The notes under the pieces: generated by a model
Seen by the model: only the letters and a program-made list of their open reading frames with translations
What the model was told of the DNA's origin: nothing
Database searches by the model: none
Part shown: positions 44,816 to 53,674 of the stretch, piece by piece
Numbering within the stretch: the stretch's first letter is position 1
How the letters are laid out: each line of letters begins with the position of its first letter
Assembly (NCBI GenBank): GCA_032654645.1
Contig: JAULAW010000013.1
Coordinates: 1-64,000, forward strand
Origin: CAITJF01 sp032654645
Lineage (GTDB): Bacteria > Pseudomonadota > Gammaproteobacteria > Burkholderiales > Gallionellaceae
Length of the DNA: 64,000 nt
Reading direction: 5' to 3'
Program-made: the position numbers and the translations under genes

Positions 44816-45102
44816 CAAATACTAACCCGCGTTCTTCTGGCAAAGGGGTCAAAGTTAAATGACCCCCGGCATACATGGACGCCCACTTTTTGCCAAGCTT
44901 TCAATCGATGATTTTGAGTAGGTAAAGATTGCTGCCATACATCCGGACTTTCGATGGGGCTATCGCCCCTGTCCCTGATGGAATCCGCTGATCGAGTCCT
45001 CAACAAAGCCACGCACTCTTTGTGCGACGCCGGGGACAGGTTTGACCGCGTGCGGGGTCAAGTCTTGCATTAACACATCCCTGATTATGATAATGCCAGT
45101 TT

Positions 45103-45327
45103 TCACGCCGCCATCAACGCATGCAGGCGTGCGGCCGTTTGTTCTTGTACCTCGACGGCCTCAAACAATTCTGCGGGATATAGGTAATCCTCGCCACTGT
45201 CGTCTATCACCCTGATCATGCCGCGATTGTCGGAAGGCGCCAACAGCTCGTAAAGGCGCCCAAGTGTAAGGTCATCTGTGGAAAGATCACCACAGTCTTC
45301 CCGCGAGATACAGACAACAAATTTCAT
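45103..45327 (-). CDS. Small hypothetical protein
   Basis: 74 residues: KFVVCISREDCGDLSTDDLT LGRLYELL then MIRVIDDSGEDYLYPAELFE. The DDSGEDYLYPA segment recurs in small bacterial proteins of unknown function. ATG 45327 after AAGGAG; overlaps the upstream gene by 4 bp. Confidence 0.62.
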   Translation of the reverse strand: MKFVVCISREDCGDLSTDDLTLGRLYELLAPSDNRGMIRVIDDSGEDYLYPAELFEAVEVQEQTAARLHALMAA

Positions 45328-45674
45328 AGCCACTCCTTTATCTTGATTTTCACTTTACCGATGCTGTGGGCCTCATGCCAATGAATTTCTGCCATCACCA
45401 TACTGCCATCCGGCAATTTTATCTGCGCGATGCCTTTCTGTTTTCTCCAGTCGCCAAGCCCGTACTGTTTTCTCAGCAATGATATATCACGAATGCCGCT
45501 GCCTTGGTCTATGGTATCAACATTGGCGATTTCGCCGACAATTTCGAATTTCGTACAGTTAATGCTCCAAGCTCGAATTAAGCTCACAGCGAGGAAAAGC
45601 ACCCAAGAAAAGGTCCAGGCTCGATATTCCTGTTCGATACTCCCAATGCAACATCCGGAAACTTGCACCAGCAT
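45324..45674 (-). CDS. Hypothetical protein, toxin-like C-terminal domain
   Basis: 116 residues. The C-terminal about 75 (KFEIVGEIANVDTIDQGSGI RDISLLRKQYGLGDWRKQKG IAQIKLPDGSMVMAEIHWHE) form a compact domain seen beside zinc-ribbon proteins; the N-terminal 40 residues are hydrophobic and may be recent junk or a replaced start. It lies next to a YgiT-type zinc-finger gene but that gene's normal DUF4258 partner lies on its other side. Confidence 0.55.
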   Translation of the reverse strand: MLVQVSGCCIGSIEQEYRAWTFSWVLFLAVSLIRAWSINCTKFEIVGEIANVDTIDQGSGIRDISLLRKQYGLGDWRKQKGIAQIKLPDGSMVMAEIHWHEAHSIGKVKIKIKEWL

Positions 45675-45901
45675 TATGCTGCCGCATATCGCCTTACGTC
45701 CAATTCAACGCCGCGCGTTGACGCTTGCTCCGCCTGCTCCAGCAACGAGCGGGTAACTTCTTCGTCGTGATAGATTTCGCCGCAGTTATCGCAAATATCT
45801 GCGGGTACGTTCTTGAAGAGCAGGGTGGCGCCGTCGCGCTCCAGGGTGATGCTGGCGTACCCTTTGTGTGTGCTGCCGTGCCTGCAAATTGGGCATTTCA
45901 T
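45674..45901 (-). CDS. YgiT/MqsA-type zinc-finger antitoxin
   Basis: 75 residues: CPICRHG and ICDNCGEIYHDEEVTRSLLE are the two zinc knuckles of YgiT-type proteins. Its ATG overlaps the TGA of a DUF4258 remnant upstream (ATGA), the normal toxin-first order of such pairs; the toxin is broken. Confidence 0.85.
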   Translation of the reverse strand: MKCPICRHGSTHKGYASITLERDGATLLFKNVPADICDNCGEIYHDEEVTRSLLEQAEQASTRGVELDVRRYAAA

Positions 45902-46048
45902 GATTGTCTCATCGTCTTCAAGTTTTCATGCCAGATTGCCGGATCAGGCTCATAAACGGTGATGATTATCCTTGGGTAAAAAGGGCCGTACTCGAATTGT
46001 TTTTCACAAACAACCGGTGCCACGGTTTCCGCGCTCACTTTTCAGTCC
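45899..46048 (-). pseudogene. DUF4258 toxin, C-terminal remnant
   Basis: Minus strand reads VSAETVAPVVCEKQFEYGPF YPRIIITVYEPDPAIWHENL KTMRQS before its stop. IITVYEPDPAxW is the hallmark C terminus of DUF4258 toxins. An in-frame TGA ends the frame upstream and no N-terminal half is found. Confidence 0.72.
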
Positions 46049-46069
46049 CATTAGCGTCAGGTTCAATTT

Positions 46070-46178
46070 ACCCCATCCTCACAAGGCTGACAGCCTCGGC
46101 TGGGGTGACGATGCACATCTGTTGATGCTGCTTGAGTTCGCGCAGGTGCGAATCGCCGGAAACGATGACCATATTGCA
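46070..46178 (-). pseudogene. PIN-domain toxin, C-terminal remnant
   Basis: Minus strand reads NMVIVSGDSHLRELKQHQQM CIVTPAEAVSLVRMG. The VSGDxHL and CIVTPAEAV pattern is the PIN C terminus (compare IVSGDRHLLELGVFQGIEII in the toxin at 43137). Lies between a HigBA-like pair and the DUF4258 remnant. Confidence 0.65.
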
Positions 46179-46212
46179 TATAGGGGACAGGCCACGGTTT
46201 TGAGAAACCTTA

Positions 46213-46515
46213 CTATGCCACGTGCGCTTTCTCAGCATGCAATTTGATCCCCAGCGCCGTCGTCACCTTGAGGATGGTTGCGAAACTCGGATTGCCTTCT
46301 CCAGATAACGCCTTGTAAAGACTTTCACGCCCCAGCCCGGTTTCGTTGGCGAGTTGCGTCATGCCTTTCGCGCGGGCAATGTTGCCGAGCGCTTTGGCGA
46401 TGAAGGATGCGTCGTCGCCTGCTTCTTCCAGGCAGGCTTCCAGATAGAGCACCATGTCTTCGTCTGTTTTGAGATGTTCTGCGCTATCCCATTTTTTCAG
46501 TTTGATTTTTGCCAT
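46213..46515 (-). CDS. HigA-like antitoxin (addiction module antidote)
   Basis: 100 residues: DEDMVLYLEACLEEAGDDAS FIAKALGNIARAKGMTQLAN ETGLGRESLYKALSGEGNPS is the Xre-type antidote family. Here it follows the toxin (toxin first), as in HigBA. Confidence 0.9.
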   Translation of the reverse strand: MAKIKLKKWDSAEHLKTDEDMVLYLEACLEEAGDDASFIAKALGNIARAKGMTQLANETGLGRESLYKALSGEGNPSFATILKVTTALGIKLHAEKAHVA

Positions 46516-46524
46516 GTCGGCCTC

Positions 46525-46815
46525 CTAAAGTTGTCGCGCGATTTCGAGCGCGGTTTTTATGTCTTTTGATTGTGTGGATTTGTTGCCGCCTGCCAGCAGG
46601 ATCACGATCTCCATACCGCGCTGCACGAAGTACACGCGATATCCCGGCCCGCGATGGATCCGCATTTCCGAGACGCCTTCGCCAACAGGCGCGCAATCCC
46701 CAAAGTTGCCATCTTCCGCGCGGTCGATGCGCACTTGAATACGCCGCAATGCCTGCCGATCTTTCAGCCCGGTGAACCAGGCATCAAACACTTCCGTTGT
46801 TTGAATTGAAATCAT
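46525..46815 (-). CDS. HigB/RelE-like toxin (killer protein)
   Basis: 96 residues from ATG 46815: TTEVFDAWFTGLKDRQALRR IQVRIDRAEDGNFGDC then GVSEMRIHRGPGYRVYFVQR and LLAGGNKSTQSKDIKTALEI are diagnostic for the addiction-module killer family. Nine bp upstream of its antitoxin; intact pair. Confidence 0.92.
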   Translation of the reverse strand: MISIQTTEVFDAWFTGLKDRQALRRIQVRIDRAEDGNFGDCAPVGEGVSEMRIHRGPGYRVYFVQRGMEIVILLAGGNKSTQSKDIKTALEIARQL

Positions 46816-46969
46816 GTGATGCAGTGTATATTTTAGGATACGCACTGTCAATCACTCGAGTTGCCTAATTCTAAAACCCCGTCTGTCAGTCCTGACAATA
46901 TTCTCGACGTACTTACCATGTACTCATGGTTCATTTCGAGTGAGATACAGCCAAAGTAACCTCAAATAA

Positions 46970-47072
46970 GGACACCTCTAAAAATTCGTCTCTCCCGCGA
47001 AAGCGGGAGCCCAGTTAAATTAACAAGCTGGCTTCCCGCTTTTGCGGGAATGACGAATTTTTAGAGGCTCCC
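46970..47072. repeat. MITE-like inverted-repeat element (CACCTCTAAAAATTCGTC type)
   Basis: About 100 bp with 20-bp inverted ends (GACACCTCTAAAAATTCGTC and GACGAATTTTTAGAGGCTCC) around TCCCGC-GCGGGA arms. A second member is at 53138-53247. No target duplication is evident. The rest of the 46816-47227 gap shows no gene. Confidence 0.78.
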
Positions 47073-47227
47073 TTAAGTATCAGCGCCCTGTGACAGGCCA
47101 GAGACCGCCATGAATGCACCGCTTCTCGGGCCCGCAAATCCCGTATTGGCCGTTTCGATTCAAACCAGGCCAGCCTGATCTTTTCAGCGTTTATCCGTGC
47201 TAATCTGCGGCTGACGGTTTTCCCGGA

Positions 47228-48115
47228 TTGACCGGTAATTGTTTCGTGACGACAGATTTTTCCAGATCGAATAATCTTGATGTGGCAGACCACTGCCGCG
47301 ACAGCGCCGGTTTGCGCTATGTCTATCCGGTGGTGTCGCGCCGCGCGGGCGGCGTGTCCGTCGGCATCAATCTCAACACCAACAACGCCTGCAATTGGCG
47401 CTGCGTTTATTGCCAGGTGCCGGATCTCACGCTCGGCACAGCACCGCCGGTCGACCTCGCATTGCTGGAACAGGAACTGCGCGGCTTCCTGCATGAATTG
47501 CTGCATGGCGATTTCATGCAGCGCCGCGTGCCGGAAGGAATGCGCTGCATCAACGACATCGCCCTGTCCGGCAACGGCGAGCCGACCAGCGCCAGGAAAT
47601 TTGCGCAAGTGATCGAGCTCATCGCCAAACTTAAACAGGAACTGGGGCTGCCCGAAGACCTCAAGCTGGTGCTGATTACAAATGGCAGCCTGATCCACCG
47701 TGAAAACGTGCAGCACGGATTGCGCCGCATGGCGCAACTCAACGGCGAAGTGTGGTTCAAGCTGGATCGCGCCAGCGAAGCGGCCATGCAGTATTGCAAC
47801 AACACCGGCATAAACCTGAGCAAAGTGCGCGACAACCTTGCCACCGCCATCGCACTGTGCCCGACCTGGCTGCAAACCTGCTGGTTCGCGCTGGATAGCG
47901 CCGCTCCAGGCCGGGCGGAGGAAGATGAATATCTGGATTTTCTCGCAGGACTGATGCGCGATGGCATCAAGCCGCAGGGTGTGATGCTTTACGGGCTGGC
48001 GCGCCCCTCGCTTCAGCCGGAAGCGCCGCGTCTGGCCGCGCTCACGGCGCAACAGATGGAGGCATTCGCCGCGCGTATTCGCGCGTTGGGTGTGGAAACG
48101 AAGGTGGCTTTTTGA
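47228..48115 (+). CDS. Radical SAM protein
   Basis: 295 residues with the radical SAM cluster motif CNWRCVYCQVP (Cx3Cx2C), DIALSGNGEPTSA and LVLITNGSLI. The substrate is unknown; the pattern fits the group of stand-alone radical SAM proteins related to wyosine-type or organic-radical activases. Starts at TTG 47228 or GTG 47246; neither has a clear SD. Confidence 0.85.
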   Translation: MTGNCFVTTDFSRSNNLDVADHCRDSAGLRYVYPVVSRRAGGVSVGINLNTNNACNWRCVYCQVPDLTLGTAPPVDLALLEQELRGFLHELLHGDFMQRRVPEGMRCINDIALSGNGEPTSARKFAQVIELIAKLKQELGLPEDLKLVLITNGSLIHRENVQHGLRRMAQLNGEVWFKLDRASEAAMQYCNNTGINLSKVRDNLATAIALCPTWLQTCWFALDSAAPGRAEEDEYLDFLAGLMRDGIKPQGVMLYGLARPSLQPEAPRLAALTAQQMEAFAARIRALGVETKVAF

Positions 48116-48163
48116 TAGGAAACTCTGGATTATTTCTTATAGCGTCTTGCAAAGCCCATCAAA

Positions 48164-48334
48164 TTACATAATCGTCCAGATTACCACCAGACAAAAAACA
48201 GAAATCTCCAAAAACCACCACACCTTGTCGCTAACCGTACCATCAGCCACGAGCGCAATGAGAAAGCTGCCAAAGCACGCAGCGATACTGTACATGATCT
48301 TGTTTCCCCGGCTCATCCTGTCTTCACCGCTCAT
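48164..48334 (-). CDS. Possible 56-residue two-helix membrane protein
   Basis: From the ATG at 48334, preceded by GGGGGAA, the frame reads SGEDRMSRGNKIMYSIAACF GSFLIALVADGTVSDKVWWF LEISVFCLVVIWTIM: two transmembrane helices separated by a short charged loop. No family recognised. The rest of the gap (48335-48542) shows nothing clear. Confidence 0.45.
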   Translation of the reverse strand: MSGEDRMSRGNKIMYSIAACFGSFLIALVADGTVSDKVWWFLEISVFCLVVIWTIM

Positions 48335-48542
48335 CGTTTCCCCCAGAATTACTCAAGATATTATTTATACACAGGCTGCCTATGCCCATGTAGTTTATCA
48401 GCCATTACGCTTTGGCGGTGCCACGAGTTTTGGATTGTTCAAAACCGGCAATATCAATTCAGATGACGGTTGCCATGAAACGGTATAAGGCGTTTAATCC
48501 TGATTGAAAAAATTGTCCGGTACGCACGCTGCAAACAACCCT

Positions 48543-50963
48543 ATGCCGATCTCCGACCTGACTCCCGCCGAACTCCGCCTCACCATTGATCCCGGTGCGC
48601 TCGGATTCGCCGACACTTCCGAATTGCTGGATCATACGCTGACTTGGATCGGGCAGGAGCGCGCGGAGATGGCCGCCCGCTTCGGCCTCGGGATGGATCA
48701 GCCGGATTACAACCTGTTTGTGCTGGGCGAGGTCGGCAGCGGACGATCTTCACTGTTGCGACAGGCGATGCAGGCGGTCGCCGCAAGCAAGCCGGTGCCG
48801 CCGGATTTATGCTATCTGCACAACTTCGATGCGCCGGAAAGGCCGCGCGCGTTGCGCTTGCCTGCCGGGCAGGGGCGTTTGCTGCGGCAACTGATGGCGC
48901 AGATGACGAAGTCGCTGCAAACGGAAATCCCCCGGCAACTGAACGGCCAGGACTTCAAGGCCGAAAGCGAGCGCATCGAAAAAACCTACAAGGCGGAGGA
49001 AGCCAAGGCCTACGCCGAACTCGATGCCTATGCCGAAGCCCGCAAGTTCACGCTGCACCGCGATGCCGGCCACATGGTATTCACGCTGCGCAGCGCGAAA
49101 GGCCACGCGCTGACCGAAGCCGAGATGCTGGCGTTGCCCAAGGAGCGCCGCGCCGAAATCGACCGGGCCGAGCAGGAGCTGCGCGCCGAAATCAGCCGCT
49201 ATTTCGAAAAAATGCAGCCTATGGAGCGGGTGATGAACGAAGGTTTGGCGGCACTGCGGCGCCAGGTGGTGAAGCCGCTGCTGGACCGCGAATTGCATGA
49301 AATCCGCGCCGGCATGAGCAAACAGATCAAGGATTCCGTCAAGCTCAACGCTTATCTGGACCAGGTCATGCACGACGTGCTGGACAACCTGGATCTGTTC
49401 AAGGTTGTAGACGGCGACGAGGAAATGCGCCAGGAAGCATTGGACAAAGCGTTGTCCCGCTACCGCGTCAACCTGGTGGTGGACAACGACGGCCTGAGCG
49501 GCGCACCGGTGATCGTCGAAGAGAATCCGCTGTTTCGCCCGCTGTTCGGCAGCATCGAATATCAGACCGAGAACGATGTGCTGGTGACCGATTTTTCCCG
49601 CATCCGCGCCGGCAGCCTGCACAAGGCGCACGGCGGTTTCCTGATGCTGCACCTGCGCGATCTGCTGGCCGACGGCCTGGTGTGGGAGAAACTGCGGCGC
49701 GTGCTGCGCAGCGGCAGGTTGCAGATCGAAGAACCGGGCACGGCCTTTACGCCGATTGCGACGGTTTCGCTCGAACCCGCAGCGGTGGATGTCGAGGTCA
49801 AGATCGTCCTGATCGGCTCGCGCGAACTGTATTACGAGTTGCAGGAAGACGACCCGGAGTTCGCGCGCCGCTTCCGCGTCAAGGTGGACTTTGCCGAAAG
49901 TTTTTTATCCACTTCCGAGACGCGCCGCGCCTCGGCCATCTTCGTCGCCCACGCCTGCCGGAAACTGGGGCTGCCGCATTTTTCCGCTGCCGCCGTGGCG
50001 CGCCTGCTGGAAGATGCGCACCGCGAAGCGGACGACCAGTCGCGCCAAAGCGCGATCTTCGCCCGCGCCGAGGCGCTGGTGATGGAAAGCGCCGCACTGT
50101 GCAGCGCCCGTGCATGCCGCCTGGTCGAGGCAGCAGATGTCGAGGCGGCAATGGCCGCGCGCACCCTGCGCCACGATTACCCCGATCAGCGCCTGCGCGA
50201 AGCCATCGCCGAAGGTGATGTGCTGATAACGGCACAGGGCGAGAAAACCGGCCAGCTCAACGGCCTGACCCAGGTAGATTTAGGAGATTACCGCTTCGGC
50301 TTCCCGGTGCGCGTCACCGCGCGCACCTATGCGGGCGAAGATGGCCTGCTCAACATCGAACGTGAAGTGGAAATGTCCGGGCCGATCCACGACAAGGGCG
50401 TGCTGATTCTGCAGAGCTATCTGTCCGCATTGTTTGCCCGCAACGCGCCGCTCGCGCTCAACGCATCCATCGTGTTCGAACAGGAATACAGCGGCGTGGA
50501 AGGCGACTCCGCCTCCTGCGCCGAACTGTATGTGCTGCTCTCTTCGCTGTCGGGGTTGCCGCTCAAGCAGGGCATCGCGGTGACCGGCGCGATCAACCAG
50601 CATGGCGAAATGTTGCCGGTGGGCGGGATCAACGAAAAGATAGAAGGTTACTTCCGCGTCTGCGAAAAAATCGGGCTGGACGGCAGCCAGGGCGTGCTGA
50701 TCCCGCAGCGCAACCGCCGCCACCTGATGCTGGAGCGCAAGGTTGTCGAGGCCGTCGCCAAAGGCCTATTCCATATTTACACGGCGGAGCATGCCAGCGA
50801 AGGCATGGAGCTGCTCACCGGATTGCCCGCAGGCATCGCGAACGCTGCGGGCAAATATCCGCAGGACAGCGTGTTGGGCCATGCCCAGAAAACCCTGCTG
50901 GCCTACCGCCGCGCCTGCCAGGCGACAGAGCGCGACAAAACCGCGCGCAAGCGTTTGCGCTAG
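48543..50963 (+). CDS. Lon-like ATP-dependent protease (LonB/COG1067 type)
   Basis: About 806 residues. N-terminal AAA region with Walker A GEVGSGRSS, a long charged coiled-coil insertion (about residues 130-250), Walker-B/sensor region KIVLIGSRELYYELQEDDPE, lid helices, and a C-terminal Lon protease domain with the catalytic Ser in GVEGDSASCAEL and Lys in GGINEKIEGYF. Lacks the Lon substrate-binding N domain. ATG 48543 chosen; a TTG at 48504 is possible. Confidence 0.93.
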   Translation: MPISDLTPAELRLTIDPGALGFADTSELLDHTLTWIGQERAEMAARFGLGMDQPDYNLFVLGEVGSGRSSLLRQAMQAVAASKPVPPDLCYLHNFDAPERPRALRLPAGQGRLLRQLMAQMTKSLQTEIPRQLNGQDFKAESERIEKTYKAEEAKAYAELDAYAEARKFTLHRDAGHMVFTLRSAKGHALTEAEMLALPKERRAEIDRAEQELRAEISRYFEKMQPMERVMNEGLAALRRQVVKPLLDRELHEIRAGMSKQIKDSVKLNAYLDQVMHDVLDNLDLFKVVDGDEEMRQEALDKALSRYRVNLVVDNDGLSGAPVIVEENPLFRPLFGSIEYQTENDVLVTDFSRIRAGSLHKAHGGFLMLHLRDLLADGLVWEKLRRVLRSGRLQIEEPGTAFTPIATVSLEPAAVDVEVKIVLIGSRELYYELQEDDPEFARRFRVKVDFAESFLSTSETRRASAIFVAHACRKLGLPHFSAAAVARLLEDAHREADDQSRQSAIFARAEALVMESAALCSARACRLVEAADVEAAMAARTLRHDYPDQRLREAIAEGDVLITAQGEKTGQLNGLTQVDLGDYRFGFPVRVTARTYAGEDGLLNIEREVEMSGPIHDKGVLILQSYLSALFARNAPLALNASIVFEQEYSGVEGDSASCAELYVLLSSLSGLPLKQGIAVTGAINQHGEMLPVGGINEKIEGYFRVCEKIGLDGSQGVLIPQRNRRHLMLERKVVEAVAKGLFHIYTAEHASEGMELLTGLPAGIANAAGKYPQDSVLGHAQKTLLAYRRACQATERDKTARKRLR

Positions 50964-50998
50964 TTTCGCCACCCCGTTCAGCCACTTTGAAGGGCGCC

Positions 50999-52171
50999 TC
51001 AACAACTTTTCTGGAATTGCTCCTTGCTTCTGGTTCTGAGCCAATTGATCAGCAGCAAAGTTGCAACTGAAGCCAGCAGCAAGCTGACCAGCATAAGCGG
51101 GATGGCGGGGTTATAGCGGACGATGGCGACTATGAATGGTGTTTCAATAATATTTTTGAATTGATAAAGCACACCATCAATTTTGATTTGCGAATGAAGT
51201 GTTCCGGTATTCAGCACCATCATGTGCTGTTGCTGATTGCCGTCATTGACGTGAAACTCGCGTAGCGATTCGTTTGCCCCCTCTCCCCCCGGGAGATAAC
51301 CAGCGACTTGCCTGCTTGCGGGCTTAGTCGAATGGCTAGTTGTTCCATCAGGGTTGGGGTGAGGGAGACGAGCATGGCGGTTTTCATTATCAGGCGCAGC
51401 ATCTTTGCCATGCCCGTCAGGTTGCCACTGGAATTGCGCATAGGGCAACCCGGTTTCAGTTTCAAACAACCCCTGCAAAAGAAGATTGCCACTTCCCAAA
51501 GGTTGCGGTTTGTTTGGCTCCAAGCGAAATTCACGGTTGTCCACGCTCCGCGTGACAACCACCCCGGACGGCATCATTTGGCCGCTCAGCATGACCACCT
51601 GGCGGCGGCCTCCATCGAATATCGCGGGTTGGTTGAAGGCGATTTCCTTGCTGATCCGCTGCCCGTCAGCTTGTTCGAACAACAGCGTTACCTCAGTATC
51701 CTTGAGGGAGTTGTCGGGGTAGTAGATGTTTTTCAACGACTCGACCTGCACCCTGCCCAGTTCGGGCAACTCCACACCCTGTGCCGTAATCTGGATGCGT
51801 TGCGTGCTGGCGTAAAAGCCTTCGTACAGGTGCGCGGCCATCGTGGTCACCAGCGCGACATGAAACAGTAGCGCAGCGCTCGCCTTGAGCCTGCCCGTCT
51901 TGTTATTCAGCAGCCGGATAATTGAATCAATAATGCAGGCCAGCAGGTTGATGCCGAACAGCGTGAAGGTCAGCAGCAGCGCGTAGAGCCAGAAATGCAC
52001 GCCCCTGACCGGCTGAAAAAAATAATTCAGGTCGAGGTGAAAAAAACTTGGGTACAGTTCCGGATAGCCGTTCATCACCAGGCTGCCCGCGATCAGGTTG
52101 AGCACCACGATCAGGCACAAGATGAATCCCGCATGGCGATCGCCAATCATTCGGATCAGGTTATATATCAT
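50999..52171 (-). CDS. resB: ResB-family cytochrome c biogenesis protein with in-frame repeat insertion
   Basis: 390 residues. Three N-terminal helices (about 12-30, 55-80, 100-115), a large periplasmic domain and a C-terminal helix (IPLMLVSLLLASVATLLLIN). System II cytochrome c maturation (haem delivery with CcsA). About 35 codons (51270-51378; RLPHPNPDGTTSHSTKPASR ... LPGGEGANE) are the translation of a dispersed intergenic repeat inserted in frame in the periplasmic domain. Start 52171 overlaps the ccsA stop (ATGA). Confidence 0.85.
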   Translation of the reverse strand: MIYNLIRMIGDRHAGFILCLIVVLNLIAGSLVMNGYPELYPSFFHLDLNYFFQPVRGVHFWLYALLLTFTLFGINLLACIIDSIIRLLNNKTGRLKASAALLFHVALVTTMAAHLYEGFYASTQRIQITAQGVELPELGRVQVESLKNIYYPDNSLKDTEVTLLFEQADGQRISKEIAFNQPAIFDGGRRQVVMLSGQMMPSGVVVTRSVDNREFRLEPNKPQPLGSGNLLLQGLFETETGLPYAQFQWQPDGHGKDAAPDNENRHARLPHPNPDGTTSHSTKPASRQVAGYLPGGEGANESLREFHVNDGNQQQHMMVLNTGTLHSQIKIDGVLYQFKNIIETPFIVAIVRYNPAIPLMLVSLLLASVATLLLINWLRTRSKEQFQKSC

Positions 52172-52941
52172 GGCCCAAACCGGTGTATGGATTGAGAGAA
52201 GAAACTGGTGCCGATGAATGCAACCAGGATCAAGGCGATGCCGGCGATGTACAGCGGCACTTTCCAGCCGCGCAGTTTCGGCAGCCGGTCTATGTGCAGC
52301 AGATTGCCATAGAACAGCCACAAGATTACCGCCCAGTGTAATTTCGGGTCCCACATGAAATAGGCGCCCCACGCAAAATAGCCCCAGATTCCGCCGAACA
52401 GCATGGCCAGGGTAAAAAAGATAAAACCGATGCGGTTGAGGTCCGTCATGAACACCGAGCGCTCCGCTAACGCGGGGTCATTCCGGTACCACGCGGGAAT
52501 AGCATAGACGGCGCTGACCCCCGCCACCAGCCAGAAGGCGTAAGCCGCAAACGATACCGGTATGTGCAGGGGGTACCAGATGGTGTGCAAAAACATCGGG
52601 GGATAGCGGATGACATCCACAAAAATAAACACGACCGATGCCGCCGCCAGGGACAGCACTTGCAGTGTAATAAATTCCTTGTTGGAAATTTTGCTGCGGT
52701 AAATTAGCGCGCACACTACCAGCAGCACCGACAACACAACGAACGACTCGATCTTGTCGGTAAAAGGAAAAAATTCCTTCATGTAGGCGCGGGTCGCATA
52801 AAACACCAGGCATGAAAGCAAATACAAAAACAAGGTAACTGTTGCCGCCCGGAAATGGGCGGTAATAGATGCGACGATACTTATACCAAGCAGCCATATC
52901 CCGATATAAATGCTCAGGGTTACGATTAAATGCGATGTCAT
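52168..52941 (-). CDS. ccsA: CcsA/ResC-like cytochrome c assembly protein
   Basis: 257 residues, about eight transmembrane helices, with the tryptophan-rich haem-handling motif WGYFAWGAYFMWDPKLHW and flanking conserved His (HTIWYPLHIPVSFAAYAFWL). Partner of ResB in system II. First gene of a two-gene operon. Confidence 0.9.
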   Translation of the reverse strand: MTSHLIVTLSIYIGIWLLGISIVASITAHFRAATVTLFLYLLSCLVFYATRAYMKEFFPFTDKIESFVVLSVLLVVCALIYRSKISNKEFITLQVLSLAAASVVFIFVDVIRYPPMFLHTIWYPLHIPVSFAAYAFWLVAGVSAVYAIPAWYRNDPALAERSVFMTDLNRIGFIFFTLAMLFGGIWGYFAWGAYFMWDPKLHWAVILWLFYGNLLHIDRLPKLRGWKVPLYIAGIALILVAFIGTSFFSQSIHRFGP

Positions 52942-53137
52942 GTTAGTGGTGTAATCCTGCTCTGTTCAGCCGAAATTGCTTTTTTCTTTGGCAGGTATTA
53001 TCTTGCCCGGATTATACGGTAGCCATCACCGGGTAATGCGGCAAAAGAGTTGCAGGATTTTGCGGATGGGGATGATGGCACGGCAATTTGAGCTTGAGCG
53101 TATTGCTTGTTTACTTTTGTGCGTATGACAAAATCAA

Positions 53138-53247
53138 GGGCACCTCTAAGAATTCGTCATTCCCGCGTAGGCGGGAATCCAGCTTTTTGATTTAACTGGG
53201 CTCCCGCCTACGCGGGAGCGACGAAATATGAATTTTTAGAGGTGCCC
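53138..53247. repeat. MITE-like inverted-repeat element (second copy)
   Basis: Ends GGGCACCTCTAAGAATTCGT and TTTTTAGAGGTGCCC, same family as 46970-47072, with ATTCCCGCGTAGGCGGGAAT and CTCCCGCCTACGCGGGAG hairpins inside. The remaining 52942-53303 gap contains nothing else recognised. Confidence 0.8.
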
Positions 53248-53303
53248 ATAAGTATAAAAGTGCTTGAATATTTCTGATCGGAACATAGCCAAGTGAGGTT
53301 GCA

Positions 53304-53672
53304 ATGAGCACCATCGCCGAAAAAATTCATGTTATTGAACGGCTGTCATCCGACCCGTTTGAGACAACTCAATTATTGGATAAGGTTATTGATTTTATGA
53401 CCGAGAAAGACCGGAAAAAACTCGCCGGATTCCGCGAAAAATTGGCAGCGCTCGAACGGCAATACGGCATGAGCACTGCGGAATTTCAGCGGCGCTTCGA
53501 CTCCGGCGAACTCGGCGATGCGCCGCAGTGGTTTGACTGGGACGGCTACGCCGCGCTCGCTGCCAGCCTGGAAGCCAAGCTTGCCGCGACCGGGGCAGGG
53601 CGAGGTAGTAGAGGCAAAAATGGCCAGCCTCAAATATTTCTAAACCCGCTAACCCTGCGGTACGGCACTTAA
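53304..53672 (+). CDS. Putative orphan antitoxin-like protein
   Basis: 122 residues: STIAEKIHVIERLSSDPFET TQLLDKVIDFMTEKDRKKLA and FDSGELGDAPQWFDWDGYAA LAASLEAKL are the pattern of small helical proteins that often precede a toxin gene. No toxin follows on this strand; the last about 25 residues look like read-through into unrelated sequence. Start has AAGTGAGG upstream. Confidence 0.6.
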   Translation: MSTIAEKIHVIERLSSDPFETTQLLDKVIDFMTEKDRKKLAGFREKLAALERQYGMSTAEFQRRFDSGELGDAPQWFDWDGYAALAASLEAKLAATGAGRGSRGKNGQPQIFLNPLTLRYGT

Positions 53673-53674
53673 CA

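Larger units (their letters stand above)
43574..45079. repeat. Segment bounded by a 28-bp perfect inverted repeat
   Basis: 43574-43601 and 45052-45079 are exact inverted copies (GATGTGTTAATGCAAGACTT then GACCCCGC). Such GGGGTCAAGTCTTGCAT motifs resemble REP sequences associated with RAYT transposases, but no transposase is present. The segment holds a truncated PIN gene and a HEPN-like membrane protein gene. Confidence 0.75.

Noticed and set aside
48090..48488. 132-codon plus-strand frame after the radical SAM gene
   Set aside because: Polar, no SD, no domain; the opposite strand carries a better small membrane-protein candidate with an SD.
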